Shown: positions 7,860-16,310 of the stretch, piece by piece
How positions within the stretch are numbered: position 1 is the first letter of the stretch
How the letters are laid out: each line of letters begins with the position of its first letter
NCBI GenBank assembly: GCA_017540585.1
Contig: JAFYAT010000010.1
Location: 1-63,076, forward strand
Length of the DNA stretch: 63,076 nucleotides
Reading direction: 5' to 3'
Source of the DNA: Bacteroidaceae bacterium
Lineage (GTDB): Bacteria; Bacteroidota; Bacteroidia; Bacteroidales; Bacteroidaceae
Position numbers and translations under genes: made by a program
Notes under the pieces: generated by a model
Database searches by the model: none
Told to the model about the DNA's origin: nothing
What the model saw: the letters and a program-made list of their open reading frames with translations, nothing else

Positions 7860-10028
7860 CTACTTGTTTATCCTCTTTATCACAGGCAGAATGCTTTCCA
7901 GTTCTCGGCCATCAACGTCATCCTCAACGAGATTTCCGTCTTTGTCAAACAACCTGTATGTCGGGAAACTTCTGATTTGAAGATAACGTTCTATTGCATT
8001 CTGTTGTCTAACAGGTAGATTGTAATGTACGCAATTCTCACCAATAACGCCACACGTATTAATGAATTTCTTCCATTGTTTCTCAGGACTATTATTAGCA
8101 AGGTAGATATACACCATATCGTAGTCCTTGAGCTGTTCCTTTATTGTGTGAGACTCCCTGATGGCATCCTTACAAGGACCACACCAAGTACCCCATAAGT
8201 CAAGCATCACAATCTTTCCCTTGAATGGCTCAACAATCTTTTCAAGCAATGCTTTGCCATCGGTTATTCCTTCTAATTCCTCTGGCTTTACATATACCTT
8301 TGACTCATTTATTTCCCTTTCACCTGCGTTGTATTTTCGCTTCACCTCCTCATTCAATGCAACAACCTTTTCCTTAAATACGGGAATCGTCACATAATCA
8401 TTGAGAAGCTGCAAGGCAAAATCTGTCAGAGGCTCCATATTTTCCTCAAGCATCAGATACAAACTGGCAGACACAAACATAGACCTTAAGACAGAATCTG
8501 TACACAAAGAATCTGCAGTAGTCTTTATAGGAATCAGGGCGGTCTTCATAAGAAACTCATTAGCGGCTTCCTTCTCATCACAACTCTCTATAATGAAGCT
8601 TTGAGGGCAATATAATTCGAACATTGCTTCTCCTAATAACTGACGGACAAAATACATCTGTGTATCAACATACATATCATCTTGTCTTTTGCTCAATATA
8701 TTGTCCGTCAAATATCTAAGCATAAACTTTTCCGCATCAGCAATACATCCATCGTCCAGACAATTTTTAAGAACCGTTCCACAACTGAACAAAGCACTGT
8801 TTGATAAATATCTACGGAAACGCATAGACAGATAAGGATGAGCAGCAAACAAGCTGTCACACTCTCTCCTTTTTTCATCATACAAAACCTTTACAGCTTC
8901 AATCCTATCCTTCATCTGTTCAAGAGTAGAGTCTTTACGTTCGTTTATTTCACGATACCCAAAACTTGATAAACCATAAAGCTGCATCTCATTCTGGAAG
9001 CGTGCATTCTTTCCCATCATAAGATGCTGACCCAATTCCGGATTCTCATAATACAGATACGTTTCACCTGGCTCAACGATAAAACTATGAGAATCGATAC
9101 ACATCGTTATTAATCCATCTTTCAACAAGAAAGAATAACGAAAACGTCCTAATGAATCAACACGTACCTTTACACTTGGATAATCAAACACCCTTAGGAT
9201 ATCTGCGAAATACAAATCAACAGTTCGACTATTATCAGACACTCCGTCTATACAGCCAACGATTGTAACGCTATCAGGTCGGAAGCCATTATTATTGAAG
9301 TGAGGATTTTCATCCTTTACAGGATAATCTGGAAGATACTTAGTCGCTATACAACTATATGAATCTGGCTTAGCCCCGTTGATGGAAATCTGACGTTTGC
9401 CTGCCTTGTTCTTTCCGACGTTGAGAGTCATTTCATCCTTTCCGTTTGTCACGACAAAACGACCCTTCTTATCGTCTCTATTCTTATATTGCCAGAATTT
9501 ACAATCATAAACGACATAATTATCAGAAAATGCTATTTCAAAGTCGCCTGTCTGCTCATTTCTCCATGCAGACGGTAACAGTTGATTGGCAACCTTATTA
9601 GCCATCCACTCAAATGTGGATATACCCCTTATCACGAAAGCCCTTTCTCCATCGCCCTCATGAAGTTCAAAACATTTGGTGTCAGAAGGCAATGGCTCGA
9701 AATGAAAAACGAAATCCTTTTCATAGATATCGTCAAGTTTAAGCCACTCACCCAGAGTCAATCCTTCTGCCTTAGTGACAGCATAGCGTTTGCCATCAGC
9801 CAACAGATAAGTCTCCGGGACAAAAAGAATAGAAGAAGAATACCCTTTGTAATGGATGTCAAGTACAGTCTCGTCCGGGCGGAACTCGACACGTGTAACA
9901 GTAAAGTAACCATAATTACATGCACTCGTAGGATTGCTCCACACAAGAGTCTTGTCCTTTGCATTACAGAATGATGCAACAATCAGGAAAAGCAAAATAA
10001 AAAGATGCTTTAAATTTAACTTATTCAT
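7860..10028 (-). CDS. Secreted TlpA-family thioredoxin-like protein
   Basis: 722 residues from ATG 10028 (MNKLNLKHLFILLFLIVASF, signal peptide ending CNA); an upstream in-frame start is rejected because the -7 box at 10101-10108 lies within that extension. The N-terminal 570 residues are a beta-rich and then helical region with no motif I can name (DUF4369-like beta strands may be present around 280-380). The last 140 residues are a thioredoxin fold of the TlpA/ResA type: KIVMLDLWGTWCGPCKDA with the CxxC redox pair at about 612-616, and a cis-proline in IRSFPTYRLFDKDGN. Such proteins reduce disulfides or act as thiol oxidoreductases in the periplasm. Inverted repeats bracket the gene (7673-7837 and 10172-10346). 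Confidence 0.75.
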   Translation of the reverse strand: MNKLNLKHLFILLFLIVASFCNAKDKTLVWSNPTSACNYGYFTVTRVEFRPDETVLDIHYKGYSSSILFVPETYLLADGKRYAVTKAEGLTLGEWLKLDDIYEKDFVFHFEPLPSDTKCFELHEGDGERAFVIRGISTFEWMANKVANQLLPSAWRNEQTGDFEIAFSDNYVVYDCKFWQYKNRDDKKGRFVVTNGKDEMTLNVGKNKAGKRQISINGAKPDSYSCIATKYLPDYPVKDENPHFNNNGFRPDSVTIVGCIDGVSDNSRTVDLYFADILRVFDYPSVKVRVDSLGRFRYSFLLKDGLITMCIDSHSFIVEPGETYLYYENPELGQHLMMGKNARFQNEMQLYGLSSFGYREINERKDSTLEQMKDRIEAVKVLYDEKRRECDSLFAAHPYLSMRFRRYLSNSALFSCGTVLKNCLDDGCIADAEKFMLRYLTDNILSKRQDDMYVDTQMYFVRQLLGEAMFELYCPQSFIIESCDEKEAANEFLMKTALIPIKTTADSLCTDSVLRSMFVSASLYLMLEENMEPLTDFALQLLNDYVTIPVFKEKVVALNEEVKRKYNAGEREINESKVYVKPEELEGITDGKALLEKIVEPFKGKIVMLDLWGTWCGPCKDAIRESHTIKEQLKDYDMVYIYLANNSPEKQWKKFINTCGVIGENCVHYNLPVRQQNAIERYLQIRSFPTYRLFDKDGNLVEDDVDGRELESILPVIKRINK

Positions 10029-10100
10029 AATACGATTTATATATGTTGGTAAAAAGTTATATTTCTGGTAACAAAAGATGATTTTGTTCTCATTTGTGCA

Positions 10101-10108
10101 CAAAGTTA
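10101..10108 (-). promoter_or_regulatory. -33/-7 promoter for the TlpA-like gene
   Basis: Minus strand TAACTTTG, with TTG at 10130-10132 separated by 21 nt. This matches the Bacteroidetes TTG-N19-21-TAnnTTTG layout and implies a leader of about 70 nt. Confidence 0.6.
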
Positions 10109-10171
10109 AGCAAAAAACACATATATGTGCAACCAATTAACATTTTTTGGAGAAAAATTTTCCAAAAAGAA

Positions 10172-10346
10172 ATCGCGCCCAAGGTGCGGACGAAAAAAAA
10201 CAGGTAAAAACAAAGAAAAACAGATAAAAACATAAACATTCTTTTGGTTTGATTTCGATGAATGATACAAACTAAAAAGATAATGTTTTCTTATGTTTTT
10301 ATCTGTTTTTCTTTGTTTTTTCTTCGTCCGCACCTTGGGTGCGATA
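10172..10346. repeat. REP/MITE-like palindromic element, copy 2
   Basis: Reverse complement of the element at 7673-7837, including the unique centre (GGTTTGATTTCGATGAATGA here, its complement there). It has GCGCCcaaGGTGCG and CGCACCttgGGTGCG end hairpins and one extra AGGTAAAAAC-type insertion on its left arm. Together the two copies enclose the TlpA-like gene. Confidence 0.8.
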
Positions 10347-10358
10347 CAACACTACAAG

Positions 10359-10997
10359 TTAAAGCTTGTAGTTTACCTTAATAACCAGCACACGGAGTTT
10401 CTGACTTGCCTCCTTTGTCTTAATCTTTGCCACGTGCCAGTCGCATGGGAACATTATGTTGAATGTGCCAGGGATGGACGCGAACTGTTCAAGTCTGTCG
10501 GCATCAAACTTATAGTCACAACGGTCCTTGTCCGTATTGAAAGGATTGGCAACGGATGTCTCATGGTCAAGACGGGCAAAGCCTTCAGTACCACGAACGA
10601 CATACATGAAGTCAATCTTCTTGCGATGACTCTCCGTACCCTTTCCTGCCTTCAGGTCATCCTGACTGCACCAGTTCTCGCTATCCTCCACACTCACCAC
10701 GAGGTCTGTTCCCTCAATAGGAATCCTACCAGCAGGAACGGCAAGGAGGTCGTGCGTCTGCAACCAGTTGAAGAGAGCCTTCCACTCCTCAGGATTACGA
10801 TGATACTGGATATAGAACTCCACAAGATTAACCGTAGGAGCAGGGACAGCCTTGGTAAAGCCATTACGCCACTCCCCTTTATTCACCCACTTCTGTGCCA
10901 GCTTCTGTATATCCTTAGGATACTCATTAGTATATGTCTGTGCATTGGCAGCCATGGATGCCACGACCAATGCCAGTGAAACGATTACCTTCTTCAT
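10359..10997 (-). CDS. Secreted YhcH/YjgK/YiaL family protein, copy A
   Basis: 212 residues with signal peptide MKKVIVSLALVVASMAANA. The mature part matches the YhcH/YjgK/YiaL (DUF386, EbgC-like) cupin family: ESHRKKIDFMYVVRGTEGFA (the 'H.k.iDi.yv..G.E' block), a PGTFNIMFPCDWHVAK block with the conserved histidine, and the terminal KLRVLVIKV strand. Known members are cytoplasmic sugar-handling proteins (sialic acid or beta-galactoside operons) that often bind a metal through His and Glu; here a signal peptide places it outside the cytoplasm. A paralogue about 85% identical by eye lies at 12286-12924 in the opposite orientation. Its own promoter is at 11024-11031. Confidence 0.75.
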   Translation of the reverse strand: MKKVIVSLALVVASMAANAQTYTNEYPKDIQKLAQKWVNKGEWRNGFTKAVPAPTVNLVEFYIQYHRNPEEWKALFNWLQTHDLLAVPAGRIPIEGTDLVVSVEDSENWCSQDDLKAGKGTESHRKKIDFMYVVRGTEGFARLDHETSVANPFNTDKDRCDYKFDADRLEQFASIPGTFNIMFPCDWHVAKIKTKEASQKLRVLVIKVNYKL

Positions 10998-11023
10998 ATT
11001 GTCGATTATTTTTGATTATTATG

Positions 11024-11031
11024 CAAATGTA
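11024..11031 (-). promoter_or_regulatory. -7 box for YhcH copy A
   Basis: Minus strand TACATTTG, 26 nt upstream of the ATG at 10997. It lies only 12 bp from the divergent box at 11044-11051, so the two promoters must share upstream DNA. Confidence 0.6.
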
Positions 11032-11043
11032 AATATTTTTCTT

Positions 11044-11051
11044 TAACTTTG
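11044..11051 (+). promoter_or_regulatory. -7 box for the lipoprotein-YhcH B operon
   Basis: TAACTTTG on the plus strand, 55 nt upstream of the lipoprotein ATG at 11107. The back-to-back arrangement with 11024-11031 suggests joint control of the two YhcH copies. Confidence 0.6.
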
Positions 11052-11106
11052 CACACGATTGAAAGACAAAACAGTCTCAAAACTAATACACATAACTAAA
11101 AAAACG

Positions 11107-12216
11107 ATGAAAACAAAAACCTTATCAACTCTTTTCATGTCAACAATCATGTTGATGTTTTCTTGTAACAGCAACAAGAACAATCCGTCATCAAATGAAC
11201 AGACAGACTCCCTGGCACAGGAGACAGATGTCACAGAAAAATGTGACACGACCTACTTCCTTTATGACAATTACTTTTGGGGGGACCAACATTTTGATGC
11301 AAGGAAAGACGCTGTCATTATGCTCATCCGTTCACAGAAAGAAGTAAAAGGATATTTCTTTGCCCCATACATGCAGTTTGAGGAAATGGGCGAAAGCGGA
11401 CATTCTTGGGGTTATACCGTCTGCAAGATGGAAGATATCACCTATACTGACAAAGAGGATTTTGAGTTAAACTTCTCTGTAAAGCCAGACGTAAACAAAT
11501 TCTGTAATGTTCCAATAAGCGTGGATTATACATCATTTGAAGATGCCCGCAAGGCTGGTTATCAATTATGGGATGTTACTCCAGGAAACATTGACAGATT
11601 AACTCTCAAGACCAAATATAAAGGAGGTAAACTGACAGTCGTATCTTCCTTGTATCCCGAAGAAACGATTTTCCATGAAGACATATACATCGAAAAGAGT
11701 AAAGCCGAACTTATCAAAGAATATTTTGACTACAAAATTGTTGATGACGAGATGAGGTCTGCCGTAAAGAACATCTACACACATAGCAAGGATGCCCTCT
11801 ACAGCGATGCTTCAATCGACAAATACCTCAGCAAGGACTTCAAGGAGTTTCTTGCAAAGGTACGAACTCACGCCGCTGGTGACAATCATATAGAAAATCT
11901 TAACAAAATCAAGTACCTCTGGCTTATGTCCGACCATGCCGAAAACGTAAAGTGGAACATCACATATTCATTTGTCGGAAGCAAGACTGACGGATATGTT
12001 GATGTAAATGTAACAAACGGTGGAAAGGAACAAAGGGTTCAGTTGATGATGCGCAAAGAGCATGACACTTGGACTGTTTACGACATAGGGCACGAAATAC
12101 CAGAAGAAGAAGCTCTGAACTCAATTGACGTTCTATACTATTTCTCATATTACATCAAAAAGGATATGGGAATTGATGTGAACTCCAACGATAATCACGT
12201 AAATCCTTATATCTGA
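11107..12216 (+). CDS. Lipoprotein of unknown function
   Basis: 369 residues. MKTKTLSTLFMSTIMLMFSC ends in a lipobox cysteine followed by NSNKNN, so this is a lipoprotein; a start 16 codons upstream would bury the signal. After a Ser/Asn linker there is a beta-rich region (residues 40-200; HSWGYTVCKMEDITYTDKED) and a second region with the pattern of a DUF3828/SnoaL-like fold (VKNIYTHSKDALYSDASIDKYLSKDFKEF..., then VNVTNGGKEQRVQLMMRKEH and WTVYDIGHE). I cannot name the family. It is divergent from YhcH copy A and cotranscribed with copy B (69-nt gap, no promoter between). Confidence 0.7.
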   Translation: MKTKTLSTLFMSTIMLMFSCNSNKNNPSSNEQTDSLAQETDVTEKCDTTYFLYDNYFWGDQHFDARKDAVIMLIRSQKEVKGYFFAPYMQFEEMGESGHSWGYTVCKMEDITYTDKEDFELNFSVKPDVNKFCNVPISVDYTSFEDARKAGYQLWDVTPGNIDRLTLKTKYKGGKLTVVSSLYPEETIFHEDIYIEKSKAELIKEYFDYKIVDDEMRSAVKNIYTHSKDALYSDASIDKYLSKDFKEFLAKVRTHAAGDNHIENLNKIKYLWLMSDHAENVKWNITYSFVGSKTDGYVDVNVTNGGKEQRVQLMMRKEHDTWTVYDIGHEIPEEEALNSIDVLYYFSYYIKKDMGIDVNSNDNHVNPYI

Positions 12217-12285
12217 TGGCACGAGTATGGCTCAGCAGGAACATCTTCGACTGATTAAAGAACAAATCAAAAGACAACAAACAAC

Positions 12286-12924
12286 ATGAACAAACTTATC
12301 CTATCAATAGCATTAGCTATGGCATCGATTGCCATAAATGCACAGACATACACAAATGAATATCCGAAGGACATTCAGAAACTGGCAGCAAAGTGGGTAA
12401 AGAAAGGTGAATGGAAGAACGGATTCACCAAGGCTGTACCTGCCCCAAGCGTGAACCTCGTGGAGTTCTACATACAGTACCACCGTAACCCAGAGGAATG
12501 GAAGGCTCTCTTCCGATGGCTGCAAGAAAATGACCTGCTCACCGTTCCTGCTGGCAGGATACCTATTGAGGGTACAAACCTCACGGTAAGCGTGGAGGAC
12601 AGCGAAAACTGGTGCAGTCAAGCCGACCTGAAGGCAGGTAAAGGCTCTGAGAGTCATCACCAGAAGATAGACTTCATGTATGTCGTGCATGGCACTGAAG
12701 GCTTTGCACGTCTTGACCACGATACTTCAACAGCTAATCCTTACAACGCAGACAAAGACCGCAAGGACTACAAGTTTGACGCCAACCGTCTGGAACAGTT
12801 CAACTCAATCCCCGGAACATTCAACATCATGTTTCCTTGCGACTGGCACGTAGCAAAGGTTAAGACACAAGAGGCAAGCCAAAAACTCCGTGTGCTCGTA
12901 ATCAAAGTGAACTACAAGCTTTAG
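12286..12924 (+). CDS. Secreted YhcH/YjgK/YiaL family protein, copy B
   Basis: 212 residues, the same length as copy A at 10359-10997 and about 85% identical by eye. Most changes are in the signal peptide (MNKLILSIALAMASIAINA) and in scattered conservative positions; the His- and Glu-containing blocks (ESHHQKIDFMYVVHGTEGFA, PCDWHVAK) are kept. No TAnnTTTG box lies in the 69 bp upstream, so expression probably comes from the lipoprotein promoter at 11044. Its function should match copy A: a metal-binding cupin acting on a sugar-related ligand in the periplasm, by family inference only. A strong hairpin follows at 13056-13095. Confidence 0.75.
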   Translation: MNKLILSIALAMASIAINAQTYTNEYPKDIQKLAAKWVKKGEWKNGFTKAVPAPSVNLVEFYIQYHRNPEEWKALFRWLQENDLLTVPAGRIPIEGTNLTVSVEDSENWCSQADLKAGKGSESHHQKIDFMYVVHGTEGFARLDHDTSTANPYNADKDRKDYKFDANRLEQFNSIPGTFNIMFPCDWHVAKVKTQEASQKLRVLVIKVNYKL

Positions 12925-13055
12925 TAAACCAAGATACACACCTTCCATCATGGAGGAGACGATAGCTACTCTTTTTACAATAGAGACTTGAATTATAAGT
13001 ATATGTTCTCTTCAACTTCTCACAGTTGATTTTCAAATAAAAAAAGGACATAAAA

Positions 13056-13095
13056 AACGCTCATACGATTGAAGAATCATATGAGCGTTCTTTTT
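13056..13095 (+). terminator. Rho-independent terminator
   Basis: AACGCTCATACGATT, GAAG loop, AATCATATGAGCGTT, then CTTTTTG. It lies between the converging YhcH B and MBL-hydrolase genes. The core AACGCTCATACG is also used in the hairpin at 21452-21487. Confidence 0.8.
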
Positions 13096-13156
13096 GTTAT
13101 AATTAATGGAATGCTTGTCAGATTATTGTCACAAAGAAAAACCCATCGGCCTCACA

Positions 13157-13906
13157 CTACAGCTTCATCACACGCTTCATCTCCAGATTCTCATATCCTT
13201 CTGGACAATGAGTAGAGAGATATACCGTAGGATTGTTCTTGATGAACTCACGTACGCGGTCGAGTGTAACACGTGCAGCTTTAAGGTCTTCAAAGACTAT
13301 GCTTAACTTGTTAGCCTTCAATGCTGCATCAGTATATGTAACATCACCATGAAACATATAGAAGAGTCCATCAAGTTCTGCAATGATGATGCTATTGCCA
13401 GATGTGTGTCCCTTTGCCTGAATAAAATATACTCCATCAGCAATTTTCTCCGAAGCAGGGAAATTGTGGTATGCACCATCCTTATATGACACACGCACAA
13501 CATTCTCTCCCTCCAACTTGAGAGCATCGGCATCCTCTGGAGAAATATAAATCTTGGCATTTGGGAAATAGCCAAGTGCTGCTGTATGATCTGGATGCTT
13601 ATGTGTAACAAGAATCTTTGTTACCTGCTCTGGCTTGTATCCAAGAGCAGAGAAAGCCTCCATATAGTCAGCTATCTTCTCTCCCATATAAAGTGGAGCT
13701 CCGAGAGTCTTGGCTGGTGCAGCCATGCCATTTTGGAATCCTGTATCAACAAGAATCACCTCGTTACCCATATCAATCAGGAAGTTCTGTAATGAACTAC
13801 GATAGTTAATCTGTTCATCAAATGCTTCCTTACCCTCTTCGCCACCAAAGGCGAAAGCCTGGTTCATAAAACCATGGTCGAACATACGAATAGTTTTGAT
13901 CTCCAT
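13157..13906 (-). CDS. MBL-fold hydrolase (lactonase-like)
   Basis: 249 residues, metallo-beta-lactamase fold. The metal-binding motif is LVTHKHPDH at about residues 104-112 (HxHxDH variant), with a second ligand set in AKGHTSGNSI and a bridging aspartate in FMFHGDVTYTD. Spacing and the start (MEIKTIRMFDHGFMNQAFAF) resemble the N-acyl-homoserine-lactonase-like branch (AttM/AiiA). The substrate cannot be told from sequence; a lactone or other ester is likely. No signal peptide, so it is cytoplasmic. It has its own promoter (13973-13980) and is not obviously linked to its neighbours. Confidence 0.75.
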   Translation of the reverse strand: MEIKTIRMFDHGFMNQAFAFGGEEGKEAFDEQINYRSSLQNFLIDMGNEVILVDTGFQNGMAAPAKTLGAPLYMGEKIADYMEAFSALGYKPEQVTKILVTHKHPDHTAALGYFPNAKIYISPEDADALKLEGENVVRVSYKDGAYHNFPASEKIADGVYFIQAKGHTSGNSIIIAELDGLFYMFHGDVTYTDAALKANKLSIVFEDLKAARVTLDRVREFIKNNPTVYLSTHCPEGYENLEMKRVMKL

Positions 13907-13972
13907 AACTAAACATCTTTTAGGTTAGTACTTATTTTAACTGTTTGTTGTTTTTTACTTTACAGAGAGAGT

Positions 13973-13980
13973 CAAAGATA
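13973..13980 (-). promoter_or_regulatory. -7 box for the MBL hydrolase
   Basis: Minus strand TATCTTTG, about 67 nt upstream of the ATG at 13906. Confidence 0.6.
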
Positions 13981-14061
13981 TGATTTGATTATATTACATC
14001 ATCACTCTTCTACACGTTGCCACAGACCTTAAGTCTCCTGCCATCCCCCCATTATGGAAAG

Positions 14062-14472
14062 CTACTCCAATGTTGACTCTACGAACGAAGCCAAGGCATC
14101 AAAATCTGCCTTATTTGGATGACCAGCCTGTATTGGTCCCATAGAGCCACGGCATGTAAACTGTCGTTCATCAACCTTGATGCCCTGTTTCTCGAGCAAT
14201 TCCTTTACCTTGGGATAGTTACTCTCAATAATTGCAGCAGAGGAGAAACAGATGACGCGTCCCACCATATCGGGAGTAAGAGTCTTTATAAACTTCTTAA
14301 CACGCCAGTCAACAACAGTGGCATATACGGCAGAGCCGAAATAGAGCACATCCACATATTCTGTTATAGGCTGGTCAATACTCTCAGCAGGAACACCGAC
14401 TTTGTCTGCCACAACTGCTGCCATCTTTCGAGTATGGCCAAATTTACTATAATATCTTATTGCTTTTGTCAT
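14062..14472 (-). CDS. Flavodoxin-like protein
   Basis: 136 residues. The start IRYYSKFGHTRKMAAVVADK contains a flavodoxin phosphate-binding loop (S-x-x-G-x-T-x-x-x-A), followed by a VLYFGSAVYATVVDWRVKKF segment typical of the flavin isoalloxazine loop. It is a small FMN electron carrier or flavodoxin-fold protein. It starts 61 nt after the GMC oxidoreductase stop with no TAnnTTTG box between, so it may be the last gene of the minus-strand operon beginning at 20318, where it could supply or accept electrons; that link is inferred. Confidence 0.75.
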   Translation of the reverse strand: MTKAIRYYSKFGHTRKMAAVVADKVGVPAESIDQPITEYVDVLYFGSAVYATVVDWRVKKFIKTLTPDMVGRVICFSSAAIIESNYPKVKELLEKQGIKVDERQFTCRGSMGPIQAGHPNKADFDALASFVESTLE

Positions 14473-14533
14473 AATGGTTAATTCTGATTCATGTATGTTA
14501 TCACTTAAGCGTAGCTTCTTACGAAACAGAATT

Positions 14534-15799
14534 TTATTGGTTAATAATATTTTTTGCTATACGCTTTGCAAGTGCCATGATGGTAAGTATTGGTGGAAGA
14601 CCAAGTGACTGAGGTAGTATAGACGCATCTGCCACATACATGTTGTCTGGCAACAATGGAGAATGGAGAGAGTCTGCCTCAGCAGCTGTGAGCGGAAGCA
14701 TACCACCAGGGTGACCTGCATTAAGTGTTCCGAGGAATATATCCTTTTCATTTGCACCCAATCGCATGAGAACCTCACGACAGTCATCCACACCACGTTT
14801 TAGATATTCATGGTCTGTGACTGTAAGAGTCTTCTGCATCCTGTTATCATGTACGTCTCCCTGTTCCACATCTGCAAGCTTAATCATAAGACTCACCATA
14901 CCATCCATTGGTTTATACCATTGCTTATTGAAGAAGAAACTTAGCCAGTCCATATAAGGAGAAATGATATATTTGTCCCTTATGCTGACAAATGGCATTA
15001 ACAACTGACGGTCCTGATGAACATTTGCCATAGGAGCAGCTACACAGAGCACTGGATCGACAAAGAGATGAGGCTGACAATCGATACCAGAGTTGCGAAG
15101 AATGTCAGGAGTACCATAACCTCCAGCAGCAACTATGATGACATCTGCTTCGTACGTCTCATGTCTCGACCCACGTGTCACATGAACACGTCTTGCCCTT
15201 CGGTCATCTATGTCTATATGCGTCACCTTACAACCTGTAATGACTTTGATGCCATCAAGAAGTTCACGTGTATCCCACTTAGCACGTGTAGGACATCCAA
15301 TAGAGCAATGTCCACACATACGACATTGTTGTGGGCGCAACAGTTTAGGCATAGGCTGAGGATCAAGTCCCATATCCTTCATCACCTCAAAAGTTCGTTT
15401 CGTAATAGGTAACCAACGACTCTGGTGATCTGTGGTTATAGGAAGTTCCTGAAACAGCTCATCAAATTCTGCATCAAGATTGATGCCAATCTTTTTCAGT
15501 CCTTCATCTGCACGAACGGCATTACCAGTAGCCAATGTCGTAGTACCTCCCAATCCGCGTCCATAGACCATAACCATCTCTGGATTCCTGTCTATACGCA
15601 TATTAGGGAGAAGGAGTTGTATAAGACGTTCATCAAAATACAATCCAGTCTTACGGAACTTAGCCAACTGTTCCAAGGGAAAAGAAAATGGTTTGAAAGC
15701 CTTACCTTGTTCCAATACTGTCACGTCAAAGTGACTTGACAACATCTTTGCAGCCGTGGCACCACCAGCACCACTTCCTATTATGATTGCTTTTTTCAT
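14534..15799 (-). CDS. GMC-family FAD-dependent oxidoreductase
   Basis: 421 residues from ATG 15799. The FAD-binding Rossmann motif is GSGAGGATAAKML at residues 7-19, followed by VTVLEQG. GMC features include MVYGRGLGGTTTLATGNAVR and the C-terminal block ADASILPQSLGLPPILTIMA. A cysteine cluster CRMCGHCSIGCPTRAKWD (about 160-177) resembles the segment of long-chain fatty-alcohol oxidases and related GMC dehydrogenases. It lacks a signal peptide and is shorter than typical GMC enzymes (500-plus residues). It starts 7 nt after the unknown 167-residue gene and is in the same operon as the reductase-ligase fusion, which points to oxidation of a long-chain alcohol or similar lipid. The substrate is inferred. 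Confidence 0.75.
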   Translation of the reverse strand: MKKAIIIGSGAGGATAAKMLSSHFDVTVLEQGKAFKPFSFPLEQLAKFRKTGLYFDERLIQLLLPNMRIDRNPEMVMVYGRGLGGTTTLATGNAVRADEGLKKIGINLDAEFDELFQELPITTDHQSRWLPITKRTFEVMKDMGLDPQPMPKLLRPQQCRMCGHCSIGCPTRAKWDTRELLDGIKVITGCKVTHIDIDDRRARRVHVTRGSRHETYEADVIIVAAGGYGTPDILRNSGIDCQPHLFVDPVLCVAAPMANVHQDRQLLMPFVSIRDKYIISPYMDWLSFFFNKQWYKPMDGMVSLMIKLADVEQGDVHDNRMQKTLTVTDHEYLKRGVDDCREVLMRLGANEKDIFLGTLNAGHPGGMLPLTAAEADSLHSPLLPDNMYVADASILPQSLGLPPILTIMALAKRIAKNIINQ

Positions 15800-15806
15800 T
15801 TTCGTT

Positions 15807-16310
15807 TTATCTATATACTGCCAGACAATTTTCACACCCTTCTGTAATACGTTTCTGGAAAGACAGTTTGCCGCTCCTACCAGACAATCCACGCATTATA
15901 CCATCATCCAACGCCGATGCAGCAAGACAAATGGCGGGTGTGTAATATTTACTAAAAAAACAACGTCTGAAGCACATATTACCTGGTATATGTCCTTCAA
16001 GTTCAATACCAATATTAAGATATAGACCTATGATAAACTGTTCAACATCATTCTGGTTTCTCAACAGTAATACTCGTCGCAGCATACGTCCCATTTTGAA
16101 AGCCTCGCCATTCATCCGTTGCAGCATCGCACTATCTACTCCGTTCTGTAAATTTGAACGTGTATATAAGGCATAAATACGCAGAGCCTCATCATTTGAT
16201 AGTCGCCACAAACGCATGGATGGTTTTCCTATGGCACGTGCCGTAAGATTCATCAGCAACTGTATTTCTATACGACGAAATAATGATGTCTTAATCAGCA
16301 TACATCTCAT
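15807..16310 (-). CDS. Unknown protein between ligase and oxidoreductase
   Basis: 167 residues, no signal peptide, basic N-terminus and helical middle (MNGEAFKMGRMLRRVLLLRN). The C-terminal half is the distinctive part: IPGNMCFRRCFFSKYYTPAI followed by CLAASALDDGIMRGLSG and ending RITEGCENCLAVYR. The CxxxC, single C and CxxC pattern suggests bound metal or a disulfide/redox role, but I do not recognise a family. The ATG (16310, or 16301) overlaps the end of the upstream reductase-ligase gene and the stop is 7 nt before the GMC oxidoreductase, so translation is probably coupled and the protein likely works with these two enzymes. Confidence 0.7.
   Translation of the reverse strand: MRCMLIKTSLFRRIEIQLLMNLTARAIGKPSMRLWRLSNDEALRIYALYTRSNLQNGVDSAMLQRMNGEAFKMGRMLRRVLLLRNQNDVEQFIIGLYLNIGIELEGHIPGNMCFRRCFFSKYYTPAICLAASALDDGIMRGLSGRSGKLSFQKRITEGCENCLAVYR

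Noticed and set aside
7673-10346. Calling the TlpA region a transposon
   Set aside because: No transposase and no target duplication visible; the flanks are a non-coding palindrome seen elsewhere without genes inside.
10293-10979. 228-codon plus-strand frame over YhcH copy A
   Set aside because: Antisense shadow of a well-supported gene; its first codons are repeat DNA and it has no family resemblance.
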